NCBI GenBank assembly: GCA_027488835.1
Contig: JAIYAW010000009.1
Location: forward strand, 124,001 to 188,000
Length of the DNA stretch: 64,000 nucleotides
Direction: 5' to 3'
Source of the DNA: Bacteroidota bacterium
GTDB taxonomy: Bacteria; Bacteroidota; Bacteroidia; NS11-12g; UBA955
A model generated the notes under the pieces. That model saw only the letters and a program-made list of their open reading frames with translations. It was not told where the DNA came from and ran no database searches. Shown in pieces: positions 8,121 through 17,134 of this stretch. The stretch's first letter is position 1; each line of letters begins with the position of its first letter. The translations under genes and the position numbers were made by a program.

Positions 8121-9776
8121 ATGACAATGGTTGTAATAATCATCATTTTGGCTTTGTTGTTTGATTACATCAATGGCTTTCATGATGCGGCAAATTCAAT
8201 TGCCACGGTTGTTAGTACCAAGGTATTAACTCCATTTCAGGCGGTATTGTGGGCAGCAATGTTCAACTTGTTGGCATTCTTTATATTCAAAGACCATGCT
8301 GTAGCGAATACCATTAGCAAAACTGTTTTTGAAAATTATATCACACTTGATGTAATATTGGCTGGTCTGATTGCAGCAATTTTCTGGAATTTATTAACTT
8401 GGTGGTTTGGTATACCATCATCTTCATCTCATACACTTATTGGTGGATTCGCTGGAGCTGCTGTTGTACACGCATACGCTACAAAAGGGTATATGCCAAT
8501 AAAAGATATTGTAGATTCTGATTCAATAGTGAAAACAATTTGGTTTATTTTCCTCGCACCGGTTATAGGTATGGTGGTTTCAGCCTACATCACTTTGGTT
8601 ACAATCAAACGCAACATGTGGGCAAGAATGGGCTTAATTGTGCTTTCTAGTTTAGGTATGTTCTTTTTGTTTAATTATTTCATGGGCGTAAAGTTAGAAG
8701 AGAACCTAAAGAAGTTTTACAAAATAGACAAATTTCAAAAATTGGTTGCAAGAGATACTTCAGATTTAAAATCTAAGGAAAAGCTTGAAAAAGCTACTGC
8801 ATTATTTGAAGCCTCTAAACCTTATTTAGAAGATTATAATAACTTAGGAAAAGACAAAACAGCTCAGTTAATTGCCGATAACGTAGATTTATCTATGGTT
8901 GAAGAAACCAAAATGAGAGATTATGTTGCGCTGTACCTAAAACTTGATGCCAAGAAAAATGCAGCGTTTTATGATGAAAAGGCAAGACCAGCTGTTGATT
9001 CTGCCGAAACATTATTAAAACTCTGTATCCCTTATTTCAAGATTTACCACGAAATTGGAAAAGACAGTGCGGGTAAAAAAATTGCAGGTATTTTACATCT
9101 TGGTGAAGTTCAAACTGAAAAATTCTTGAATAAGTTTGATATTGATGTGAAAAAATCATTATCCAAAGAATTAGACATGGCCGACAACAGGATGTTGAAT
9201 TTATGTTGCATGTTTGTTTTCGCAATATTTGCCTTTGCCTACATCTACGTAGAAGTTTTAAGAAAACCTACGGCCTTGTCAATGCAAAATATGTTCAAAC
9301 GTTTGCAATTGCTTTCATCCGCTGCATTCAGTTTGGGACATGGTGGTAGTGATGCCCAAAAAGTAATGGGTATTATTGGAGCTGCGCTCATCGCAAATGG
9401 AACAATTATCGATTTTAATGCGATTCCTGATTGGGTACCTTTGGCTTGTTACGGTTCTATTGCATTGGGGACATTAACAGGAGGTTGGAAGATTGTAAAA
9501 ACTATGGGTACTAAAATTACCAAAGTTACTCCTTTGGAAGGAGTAGGAGCTGAAACAGCAGGTGCAATTACCTTGTTCGTGACGGCCCAAATGGGTATCC
9601 CTGTTTCAACAACACATACCATTACGGGTTCTATCATTGGGGTAGGAGCAACGAAACGTTTAAGTGCAGTACGTTGGGGTATTACAAGAAGCTTATTGTT
9701 TGCCTGGATCGTTACGATTCCGGTGAGTGCAATTGTTGCTGGAATATCATATTTTGTTATCTGTTTATTCAAATAA
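8121..9776 (+). CDS. PiT-family inorganic phosphate transporter with enlarged central loop
   Basis: Members carry phosphate with cations across the inner membrane. Both duplicated PiT signatures are present: GFHDAANSIATV at residues 19-30 and SLGHGGSDAQKVMG at about 404-417, each in a hydrophobic half. The protein has 551 residues against roughly 330-500 in many relatives. The excess is a charged helical insert at about residues 190-358 between the halves, which itself contains a duplicated unit of about 40 residues (about 226-265 and 296-335). The start is the ATG at 8121; a second ATG lies two codons later. A bidirectional terminator follows. Confidence 0.92.
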   Translation: MTMVVIIIILALLFDYINGFHDAANSIATVVSTKVLTPFQAVLWAAMFNLLAFFIFKDHAVANTISKTVFENYITLDVILAGLIAAIFWNLLTWWFGIPSSSSHTLIGGFAGAAVVHAYATKGYMPIKDIVDSDSIVKTIWFIFLAPVIGMVVSAYITLVTIKRNMWARMGLIVLSSLGMFFLFNYFMGVKLEENLKKFYKIDKFQKLVARDTSDLKSKEKLEKATALFEASKPYLEDYNNLGKDKTAQLIADNVDLSMVEETKMRDYVALYLKLDAKKNAAFYDEKARPAVDSAETLLKLCIPYFKIYHEIGKDSAGKKIAGILHLGEVQTEKFLNKFDIDVKKSLSKELDMADNRMLNLCCMFVFAIFAFAYIYVEVLRKPTALSMQNMFKRLQLLSSAAFSLGHGGSDAQKVMGIIGAALIANGTIIDFNAIPDWVPLACYGSIALGTLTGGWKIVKTMGTKITKVTPLEGVGAETAGAITLFVTAQMGIPVSTTHTITGSIIGVGATKRLSAVRWGITRSLLFAWIVTIPVSAIVAGISYFVICLFK

Positions 9777-9788
9777 TCAATACAATAC

Positions 9789-9820
9789 AAAAAAAAAGGC
9801 GCTTTAAGCGCCTTTTTTTT
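9789..9820. terminator. Bidirectional terminator between PiT and clpB
   Basis: AAGGCGC, TTTAA and GCGCCTT are flanked by eight A on one side and eight T on the other, so the hairpin can stop both converging genes. Confidence 0.9.
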
Positions 9821-9833
9821 GCAATAAATAAGC

Positions 9834-12425
9834 TTACTTTTTTATAAATATCAACTGATTTCCATCATAATCTATCATGATTTCATCGTTAATTGATAAG
9901 TTACCACTTAATATTTGTTTACTCAACTCATCCATAACCCTTTTTTGAAGCACCCTTTTCAATGGTCGTGCACCAAACTGTGGATCATATCCCAATTGTG
10001 CCAACCAATCAACAGCTTCACTTGAAACATCCAACTTAAATCCATTGTCTTGTAAACGCTGTTTCATTTGTGTAATTTGAATCTCCACAATTTCTCTCAC
10101 TTCATCTCTGCCCAAAGGCTCAAACATGATGGTTTCGTCTATTCTATTTAAAAATTCAGGTCGGATGGTACGTTTTAGTAAATCGTACACTTGAACTTTC
10201 GTTTTGGCCACTATTTCTTCTTTGTTGGTATCTAAAATTTTCTCAAAATTCTCACGAATGATATCTGAACCCAAGTTAGATGTCATGATAATAATGGTAT
10301 TTCTGAAATTTGCAGTTCTTCCTTTGTTGTCGGTTAAGCGTCCATCATCTAGCACTTGTAACAAAATATTGAAAACATCTGGATGGGCTTTTTCAATTTC
10401 ATCGAGCAATACCACACTGTATGGCTTTCTTCTAATTGCCTCTGTTAATTGTCCCCCCTCATCATAACCTACGTATCCTGGAGGAGCGCCAACCAATCTG
10501 CTTACTGTATGTTTTTCTTGGTATTCACTCATGTCAATTCTCACCAAAGCTTGGTCAGAGTTAAATAAATAATCAGCCAATGCCTTTGCAAGCTCAGTTT
10601 TGCCCACACCTGTTGTACCTAAGAAAATAAAAGAACCAATAGGTTTTTTTGGGTCTTGCAATCCGGCACGACTTCTTCTAATTGCATTTGCCAAGGCTTC
10701 AATTGCTTCGTGTTGTCCTATTACGCGTTTGTATAATTCGTTTTCAAGCGTGAGCAATTTTTCTCTTTCACTTTGCAACATTTTATTTACAGGAATGCCT
10801 GTCCAACGAGATACTACCTCGGCTATATCCTCAGAATCAACTTCTTGTTTTACCATGAGTTTGCCTTTTTCTGTTTCACCGAGATTGATAGACAAAGCAA
10901 ACAATTCTTCTTCGTTTTGCTTTATTAACCCATATCTAATTTCAGCAACACGCCCATAGTTACCTTCGCGTTCAGCTTGTTCAGCTTCAATTTTCAGACT
11001 TTCAATTGTGGTTTTTTTCTGTTGAATTTGCGATAAAATTCCCTTTTCATTTTCCCATTGGGCGTTTAGCGAATTTCTTTGCTCCGTAAGATTGGCAATA
11101 TCAATATTCAGTTTTTGTAATTTGGCTTGATCGTCCTCGCGTTTGATTGCTTCGCGTTCAATCTCCAATTGCATAATTTTGCGGTTCATTTCATCGAGTT
11201 CCTGAGGAACAGAATCCATTTCCAACCTCAATTTACTGGCAGCTTCATCCAATAGGTCAATGGCTTTATCTGGCAAGAACCTATCGTTGATATACCTTTG
11301 ACTCATTTCAACTGCAGCAATAATGGCTTCGTCTTTGATTCTTACTTTATGGTGAGATTCATAGCGCTCTTTCAATCCTCTTAAAATCGAAATTGCCTCT
11401 TGTGAATCCGGTTCTTCAACCAATACTTTCTGAAAACGGCGTTCCAACGCTTTATCGGTTTCGATATACTTTTGATATTCGGCTAGGGTAGTGGCACCAA
11501 TTGCCCTGAGTTCACCCCTGGCCAAGGCAGGCTTTAAAATATTGGCAGCATCCATGGCTCCTTCGCTTCTTCCGGCGCCTACAAGGGTGTGGATTTCATC
11601 AATAAACAGCACTACATCGCCATCGGAAGTGGTCACATCTTTCACAACGGCCTTTAAGCGTTCTTCAAACTCACCTTTGTATTTAGCCCCTGCTATCAAA
11701 GCACCCATATCTAAGCTGTAAATGGTTTTTGATTTCAAATTTTCAGGCACATCTCCACGAATGATTCTATGCGCCAATCCTTCTGCAATTGCGGTTTTAC
11801 CTACCCCCGGTTCACCAATCAATATCGGATTGTTTTTGGTTCTACGACTTAATATTTGAAGCACCCTGCGTATTTCATCATCTCTTCCAATCACTGGATC
11901 TAATTTCCCCAAACGTGCAAGCTCATTCAAATTGAGAGCGTATTTTTTTAGTGCATTGAATTGATTTTCTGAAGTTTGGCTATCAACTTTTGTCCCACCG
12001 CGCAATGCAGCAATTGCTTTCTTAAGATCGTCGCGTTTAAAACCAGCATCTTTTAAAATAGTTGATGTGGTTCCTTTTGTATCTAAAATTCCAACCAATA
12101 AATGTTCGTTGGTTACATATTCGTCGCCCATTTCATGCATTGCCTTTTCGGCATTGATAAATGATTGGCTAAATTCACTTGAGGCATATACTTTACCTCC
12201 TTCTACTTTTGGATATGTATTGATTTGACCATCAACGGTCTGTTGTAATCGTTGTAAGTTAATACTCAATTTACCCGAAATAAACTGCACCATTTCAGGA
12301 TCTTCCTTCAAAATGGCCGACAACAAATGTGCATTTTCAATACTTTGTTGCCCATTGGATAGCACCAAATTCTGCGCTTTATTTACAGTATCTTGTGCTT
12401 TAATGGTTAAATTGTCTAGGTTCAT
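9834..12425 (-). CDS. clpB: ATP-dependent disaggregase ClpB
   Basis: ClpB is a hexameric AAA+ chaperone that pulls proteins out of aggregates together with DnaK. The 863-residue product has the Clp N-domain (1-145), NBD1 with Walker A GEPGVGKT at 204-211 and Walker B DEIHT near 276-280, a coiled-coil M domain (about 405-525), NBD2 with Walker A GTTGVGKT at 603-610, and the C-terminal domain ([14 protein letters not shown]). The M domain and the lack of a ClpP-binding loop separate it from ClpA and ClpC. It is transcribed alone. I saw no CIRCE or clear promoter match upstream. Confidence 0.97.
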   Translation of the reverse strand: MNLDNLTIKAQDTVNKAQNLVLSNGQQSIENAHLLSAILKEDPEMVQFISGKLSINLQRLQQTVDGQINTYPKVEGGKVYASSEFSQSFINAEKAMHEMGDEYVTNEHLLVGILDTKGTTSTILKDAGFKRDDLKKAIAALRGGTKVDSQTSENQFNALKKYALNLNELARLGKLDPVIGRDDEIRRVLQILSRRTKNNPILIGEPGVGKTAIAEGLAHRIIRGDVPENLKSKTIYSLDMGALIAGAKYKGEFEERLKAVVKDVTTSDGDVVLFIDEIHTLVGAGRSEGAMDAANILKPALARGELRAIGATTLAEYQKYIETDKALERRFQKVLVEEPDSQEAISILRGLKERYESHHKVRIKDEAIIAAVEMSQRYINDRFLPDKAIDLLDEAASKLRLEMDSVPQELDEMNRKIMQLEIEREAIKREDDQAKLQKLNIDIANLTEQRNSLNAQWENEKGILSQIQQKKTTIESLKIEAEQAEREGNYGRVAEIRYGLIKQNEEELFALSINLGETEKGKLMVKQEVDSEDIAEVVSRWTGIPVNKMLQSEREKLLTLENELYKRVIGQHEAIEALANAIRRSRAGLQDPKKPIGSFIFLGTTGVGKTELAKALADYLFNSDQALVRIDMSEYQEKHTVSRLVGAPPGYVGYDEGGQLTEAIRRKPYSVVLLDEIEKAHPDVFNILLQVLDDGRLTDNKGRTANFRNTIIIMTSNLGSDIIRENFEKILDTNKEEIVAKTKVQVYDLLKRTIRPEFLNRIDETIMFEPLGRDEVREIVEIQITQMKQRLQDNGFKLDVSSEAVDWLAQLGYDPQFGARPLKRVLQKRVMDELSKQILSGNLSINDEIMIDYDGNQLIFIKK

Positions 12426-12560
12426 ACTCCCTGAATGTCAAACAATATTCCAAAGTGATGGGAAAGTGAAATTTTGAAAAATCCGAGACAAATCATGCAA
12501 AATCAATGACAAAACTACCGAAATTCAGCCATTTTATTGCATTTTAATGACATTGCGTCA

Positions 12561-14660
12561 TTATTCAGGTATCAATTCTTCATTTTCAATATTTTCAATG
12601 CCTACATCTTGAGGGACAATGACGTCGGATTTGGGTTTTCCTTTGAATCTGCGAATCGCCCGAGGACTGAATTGTACGTTGAAAACAGAGGTATCGGCAT
12701 TTGCACTGTCCATGGCCAATAATCTATTTTTGAGCAATCTAAAATGTCCGAATCGATCTTTTACATGTCCTGAACTGTCTATAGCCCAACCTGCAGATTT
12801 TGGAGATGGAATGATACTGGCCAAAAATGCGGCTTCGCCTAAATTAATTTCTGAGGGATGTTTATCGAAGTAAAAATCTGCTGCCTCACCAATTCCAAAA
12901 ATTCCTGGACCCCATTCAATAATGTTCAAATAAACCTCCAGCATTCTCGTTTTACTCACAATATGTTGGTCTTCAATTAACCAAACCAATAAAATTTCTT
13001 CAATTTTGCGGGCCATGGTTTTCTTTCTTCCTAAAAATACATTTTTAATCAACTGCATTGAAATGGTACTACCCCCACGGGCAAATCGCTTTAAACGATA
13101 ATTATGCGCAATACTTGACCGAAATGCTTCGGTGTAAAATCCCTTATGATAAAAGAAAGAAGGATCTTCTGATTTCATCACTGCCTTCGGAACTGCCGGC
13201 GAAATGTCATTGTATGATGTAAAGAATGGATTTCCATGCCCAACTTCAAACTGCGCAACCAATTCGCCTTTGTCGTAAAATTCATGAACAAAAGCGGTAT
13301 TTAGTTTGTTTGGATTTGCCAAACCCCACTGCAATATTTTAAAATCTTTGCTGGTTTCCATATCACTTTCTAAAATACATTTAGAAGGATGTTTGTGTTC
13401 CAATTCAAACCTAAAGCGATAAGTCAAAGTTCCAGACGCTTTGATGGTTGATGTGTTTCTAAATAATCCAAATGGTAAACTCGAAAAGAACTGCTGTGCA
13501 GGTATTGTGGGAATGTGAAATTGTAATGCATATTTGGGATTTTCACCCATATCAACCCTTGCAAACAGTTTGGTTTTAATTCCGTTCAATTGAATTTGAC
13601 TTTGACTGTCCAATTCTACATAGTTTTTCGCAAAGTAGGCTACAAACCTACCCGAACAGTTTTTAACTGTTACCAATGTATCAGAAATACGTTTAGATTC
13701 GGCTTTTAAATCTTCAATCTCACCTTGCGCATCGAATTCAATTCCTTTTCGAGTTTGATCCAATGAGTTTAAAACAAAATGGGCTTTTTTGAATCCCATA
13801 CCACCCACTACAAAGGGCAATTCAACAAATTTCTTTTTGTTGGCACCAATGATTGTGATTTCACCTGTTAAATCATCTCGATCAAGTTCTCCATTATATG
13901 CAAAGCCTTTTGTAGCGCTGGTTTGAATAAAAATTGGAGCCTTGGATTTGAATTTTGCCCCGTTTAAATAAGGATTGGCACTCGAAAAATTAATTTCACC
14001 GGAAATATCGCTGTGAACATATTTACAAACTGGAATGTTTAATGTAATGTGTCGGGCTGAATCTTGGTAATGGATATTTACATCTTCCAAATCAACCCAA
14101 GCGGGAGCTTGCGAAATTATTTTCTTTACCTTTTTGAATATGCTATTTGCCAAATCGTCTTTTGATTTTGGCGTTTCTTTCGGTTTATCGTCTGAAGCAT
14201 ATAAAGCTTTAAAATTATTGACATTGGCAGAATCTATTGCATTAACAACAAGTTTGATAGCTTTTACATTACCCAAACTTGGCCCATGCCAAATTGTTCT
14301 CCAAATACTAATAGAAACTGAAACTTCCTTGGCACTTAGCAGAGGGTACTGTAACAATTCGGATGAATCGGTATGGCTAACATTCAAATAAATATCATTA
14401 AAATGAACACCGAATATCCCATCAAATCCTTTTTCTTGAACGGTTAACGTGTATCCTTTGGCACTTAATTTATTTTGAATTTTCGCATAGGCTGTGTTTA
14501 AAATCCAGCCGCGTAAACTAAACCAAGCAACAAAAAAGAGCAGCAAGATAATTCCCGCAACAATTCCAGTAATCTTACTGGTTTTGATAAATCTTGGCGA
14601 TTTAACAAAATTCTGAAGAAACTCCAGTATAGCTTTGAGGGGAGATTTGTTTGAGCTCAT
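12561..14660 (-). CDS. Membrane-anchored AsmA-like plus GT51 peptidoglycan glycosyltransferase
   Basis: The 699-residue protein has one N-terminal membrane helix (about 29-48), a long beta-rich periplasmic region resembling AsmA/TamB-like proteins (about 60-460), and a C-terminal GT51 domain (about 475-650). GT51 enzymes polymerise lipid II into glycan strands. Visible motifs are SEDPSFFYHKGF with the catalytic Glu at about 498, RGGSTISMQLIKN (528-540), RKIEEILLVWLIE and VYLNIIEWGPGIFGIGEAA. No transpeptidase domain follows, so it is monofunctional, like MtgA but far larger. Its start overlaps the end of purB by 59 bases, which is unusual; no nearer ATG keeps the membrane helix. Confidence 0.85.
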   Translation of the reverse strand: MSSNKSPLKAILEFLQNFVKSPRFIKTSKITGIVAGIILLLFFVAWFSLRGWILNTAYAKIQNKLSAKGYTLTVQEKGFDGIFGVHFNDIYLNVSHTDSSELLQYPLLSAKEVSVSISIWRTIWHGPSLGNVKAIKLVVNAIDSANVNNFKALYASDDKPKETPKSKDDLANSIFKKVKKIISQAPAWVDLEDVNIHYQDSARHITLNIPVCKYVHSDISGEINFSSANPYLNGAKFKSKAPIFIQTSATKGFAYNGELDRDDLTGEITIIGANKKKFVELPFVVGGMGFKKAHFVLNSLDQTRKGIEFDAQGEIEDLKAESKRISDTLVTVKNCSGRFVAYFAKNYVELDSQSQIQLNGIKTKLFARVDMGENPKYALQFHIPTIPAQQFFSSLPFGLFRNTSTIKASGTLTYRFRFELEHKHPSKCILESDMETSKDFKILQWGLANPNKLNTAFVHEFYDKGELVAQFEVGHGNPFFTSYNDISPAVPKAVMKSEDPSFFYHKGFYTEAFRSSIAHNYRLKRFARGGSTISMQLIKNVFLGRKKTMARKIEEILLVWLIEDQHIVSKTRMLEVYLNIIEWGPGIFGIGEAADFYFDKHPSEINLGEAAFLASIIPSPKSAGWAIDSSGHVKDRFGHFRLLKNRLLAMDSANADTSVFNVQFSPRAIRRFKGKPKSDVIVPQDVGIENIENEELIPE

Positions 14661-15963
14661 TTTTTAATTCTGTGCTAATTTCTAAAGTATCAATAAAGGT
14701 GTGAATTGTTGATTTTGTAATTTTATGATTACCGCGTGTCAATTCTTTCAGAGCTTCATACGGATTGGGATATCGTTCTCTTCTTAAAACTGTTTGAATG
14801 GCTTCGGCAACCACAGCCCAATTGTTTTCCAAGTCGTTGTCGAGGGCTTCTGTATTTAGAATTAGTTTGCCTAAACCTCTTTCCAAACTATTCAGGGCAA
14901 TCATGATGTGACCAAATGGAACACCGAGGTTTCTTAAAACTGTGCTGTCTGTCAAATCGCGTTGCAAACGGCTAATGGGTAATTTTCCAGACAAGTGTTC
15001 AAGTAAAGCGTTCGCAATGCCCAAATTTCCTTCTGCATTTTCAAAGTCAATTGGATTCACTTTATGCGGCATTGCACTCGAGCCAACCTCGCCTTCTTTG
15101 ATTTTTTGTTTGAAATATTCCATTGAAACATAGGTCCATACGTCCCTGCTAAAATCAATCAAAATATTATCGATTCTTTTCCAATTATCGAGGTGCGCCG
15201 CCATATAATCATAGGGTTCAATTTGTGTTGTAAATTGAATTCTATGTAACCCCAATTGTTCGTTTACAAAGTTGTTTGCAAACTCTATCCAATTAATTTC
15301 TGGATAAGCAATTTGATGTGCATTGAAATTTCCAGTTGCTCCGCCAAATTTTGCTGAGTAAGGTATGTTTTTGAGGGACTCTATCTGTGATTCCAAACGA
15401 CTCACAAATACCCACCATTCTTTGCCAAGTGTTGTTGGCGAAGCAGGCTGACCATGTGTTTTTGCCAACATGGGTTGTTTTTCCCATTCTTTGGCTTGGC
15501 CTTTTAATACGTTAACAATCGAAAGTAATCGCGGCAATACTTCATTTTCAATCGCATTTTTCATGCTCCAAGGAATTGATGTATTGTTTATGTCTTGAGA
15601 TGTCAAACCAAAGTGAACCCACTCCTTGTAATAGTTCAGTCCCAATGATTCTAATTTCGCTTTTACAAAATATTCAACCGCCTTTACGTCGTGGTTTGTG
15701 GTTTTTTCAATTTCTTTAACCGATAATATTTCTTCTGAAGTTAATGAATTTGCCCAATTTCGAAGCTCTACTGTTTTGTCCATGAGCATGCCAAAATCAG
15801 AACCTCTTAATGAAACATGTGAAAGCGCTATTAAATATTCAACTTCAACTTTAACGCGATACTGAATTAATCCAGATTCGGAGAAATATTGAGCCAAGCA
15901 TTGTGTTGCTTTTCTGTATCTTCCATCAATAGGGCTAACTGCCGACAATTCATCTAAAAACAT
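14602..15963 (-). CDS. purB: Adenylosuccinate lyase
   Basis: PurB splits SAICAR and adenylosuccinate in purine synthesis, releasing fumarate. The 453-residue length fits the E. coli-type enzyme. Visible family motifs are SPIDGRY near the start, TSQDINNTS, KTHGQPASPTT and the signature loop GSSAMPHKVNPIDFENAEGN with the catalytic Ser. The gene has a TAnnTTTG element only four bases before its ATG. The downstream AsmA-GT51 gene begins inside its 3' end. Confidence 0.97.
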   Translation of the reverse strand: MFLDELSAVSPIDGRYRKATQCLAQYFSESGLIQYRVKVEVEYLIALSHVSLRGSDFGMLMDKTVELRNWANSLTSEEILSVKEIEKTTNHDVKAVEYFVKAKLESLGLNYYKEWVHFGLTSQDINNTSIPWSMKNAIENEVLPRLLSIVNVLKGQAKEWEKQPMLAKTHGQPASPTTLGKEWWVFVSRLESQIESLKNIPYSAKFGGATGNFNAHQIAYPEINWIEFANNFVNEQLGLHRIQFTTQIEPYDYMAAHLDNWKRIDNILIDFSRDVWTYVSMEYFKQKIKEGEVGSSAMPHKVNPIDFENAEGNLGIANALLEHLSGKLPISRLQRDLTDSTVLRNLGVPFGHIMIALNSLERGLGKLILNTEALDNDLENNWAVVAEAIQTVLRRERYPNPYEALKELTRGNHKITKSTIHTFIDTLEISTELKNELKQISPQSYTGVSSEFC

Positions 15964-15967
15964 TCTG

Positions 15968-15975
15968 CAAAGTTA
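15968..15975 (-). promoter_or_regulatory. Promoter element of purB, four bases before the ATG
   Basis: TAACTTTG on the minus strand matches TAnnTTTG, followed by CAGA and the ATG. If transcription starts 4-7 bases behind the element, the mRNA begins at or inside the start codon. Confidence 0.5.
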
Positions 15976-16024
15976 AGAAAATCCCTCGTTATATTTTTTG
16001 ATAGTTTAATTTGGGGGGATGTCC

Positions 16025-16032
16025 TATTTTTG
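16025..16032 (+). promoter_or_regulatory. Promoter of the 16048 gene
   Basis: TATTTTTG matches TAnnTTTG and lies 15 bases before the ATG. A TTTG at 15997-16000 is 24 bases upstream, slightly more than the usual distance. Confidence 0.5.
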
Positions 16033-16047
16033 TTGTATATTTAAAGT

Positions 16048-17133
16048 ATGAAGTATCCTTTTTTATTCATTTTATCCATATTTTCATTGAGTTTAAACGC
16101 TCAAGATTCTGTTATAGTTAAACCCAAAGTTACCAAGATTATTACAAATCATCCAGCACAATATCAATATACCCGAGTTGCAAGTGATTATGTTGAAGAG
16201 GTTGCTTTGGGATTTGATTTTCAACAAGAATCATTTGTTAGTAAATTTGATTGGGACAAATCATCAATCTATCAAAACAACGGAGGATTTAATATTTATT
16301 TTATTTCCGGAAATAGAATAAGTAATCTAACTCAATTTGGATCTGGAAGTTGGGGAGGGGGATTCTCAATGAACTTTTACGGTGATTCAAAATACCACAA
16401 TGTGGCAATAAACACAGTAAATAAAGACAGCGCAAAAACCAGAATCAGTTTAATCTCTCCAGAACTTTATGTAATGGGTCGATACGAATATAAGCTCGGA
16501 AATATTTATCCCTTCTTCGGAGTTCGTGCCGGTGTAAAGTGGTTCAGCACTTCTCAAAACACTGAAACGTTAATGCCTTTGGTAGATTACGAAAATTCAA
16601 CTTCAACAAATTTAACTTCTTCAGGGTCAATGTATGTTGCAACTGAAATTGGATTAAGGGTAAGATTGGGCAAAACCGTAAGTTTTGTTACCTCTTACGG
16701 CATTGCACGAGGTACTTCGGTGAATTTGGTTGATTTCGACAATACAACATTCAATAGTTGGCAATTTGATTTAAACAAAAAAGAAGCCTCCATGAACGTC
16801 AACCAATTGAAATTTGGATTCTTGTTTGATTTGAGTCAAGGTCATACAAATAAAAAACTAATTAAAGAAGCATACAGCGATACAACTTTTTATACTGAAA
16901 ATTCAAATCAACCTTGTCCGTGTTGCGACAAATGTAAACAAACAAACTCTTCAGACAATTACCAAAAGTATCCTCAATATGAAAGAGAAAGATACAATCC
17001 GAGTCCTTCACAAAGAAATGGATCTGGAATACCAATTTTCAATGGTTCTGGAAGTGGTTCAGGTACACCAAGTAGAAAACCAATGCCTTCAATTTCACCA
17101 GGGCCAAGCATTCCTGCAAAGCCAAAATCATAA
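16048..17133 (+). CDS. Secreted beta-barrel-like protein with C-terminal Cys cluster and Pro/Ser/Gly tail
   Basis: The 361-residue product starts with a signal peptide (MKYPFLFILSIFSLSLNAQ, cleavage near 19). Residues about 45-275 show alternating strands with Gly and aromatic residues, like a small outer-membrane barrel. The end is odd: a CPCCDKC cluster near residue 293 followed by about 60 residues rich in Pro, Ser, Gly and Asn. The Cys cluster could bind metal or form disulfides. I recognise no family. It converges with uvrA, only one base from its stop. The function is unknown. Confidence 0.75.
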   Translation: MKYPFLFILSIFSLSLNAQDSVIVKPKVTKIITNHPAQYQYTRVASDYVEEVALGFDFQQESFVSKFDWDKSSIYQNNGGFNIYFISGNRISNLTQFGSGSWGGGFSMNFYGDSKYHNVAINTVNKDSAKTRISLISPELYVMGRYEYKLGNIYPFFGVRAGVKWFSTSQNTETLMPLVDYENSTSTNLTSSGSMYVATEIGLRVRLGKTVSFVTSYGIARGTSVNLVDFDNTTFNSWQFDLNKKEASMNVNQLKFGFLFDLSQGHTNKKLIKEAYSDTTFYTENSNQPCPCCDKCKQTNSSDNYQKYPQYERERYNPSPSQRNGSGIPIFNGSGSGSGTPSRKPMPSISPGPSIPAKPKS

Positions 17134-17134
17134 T

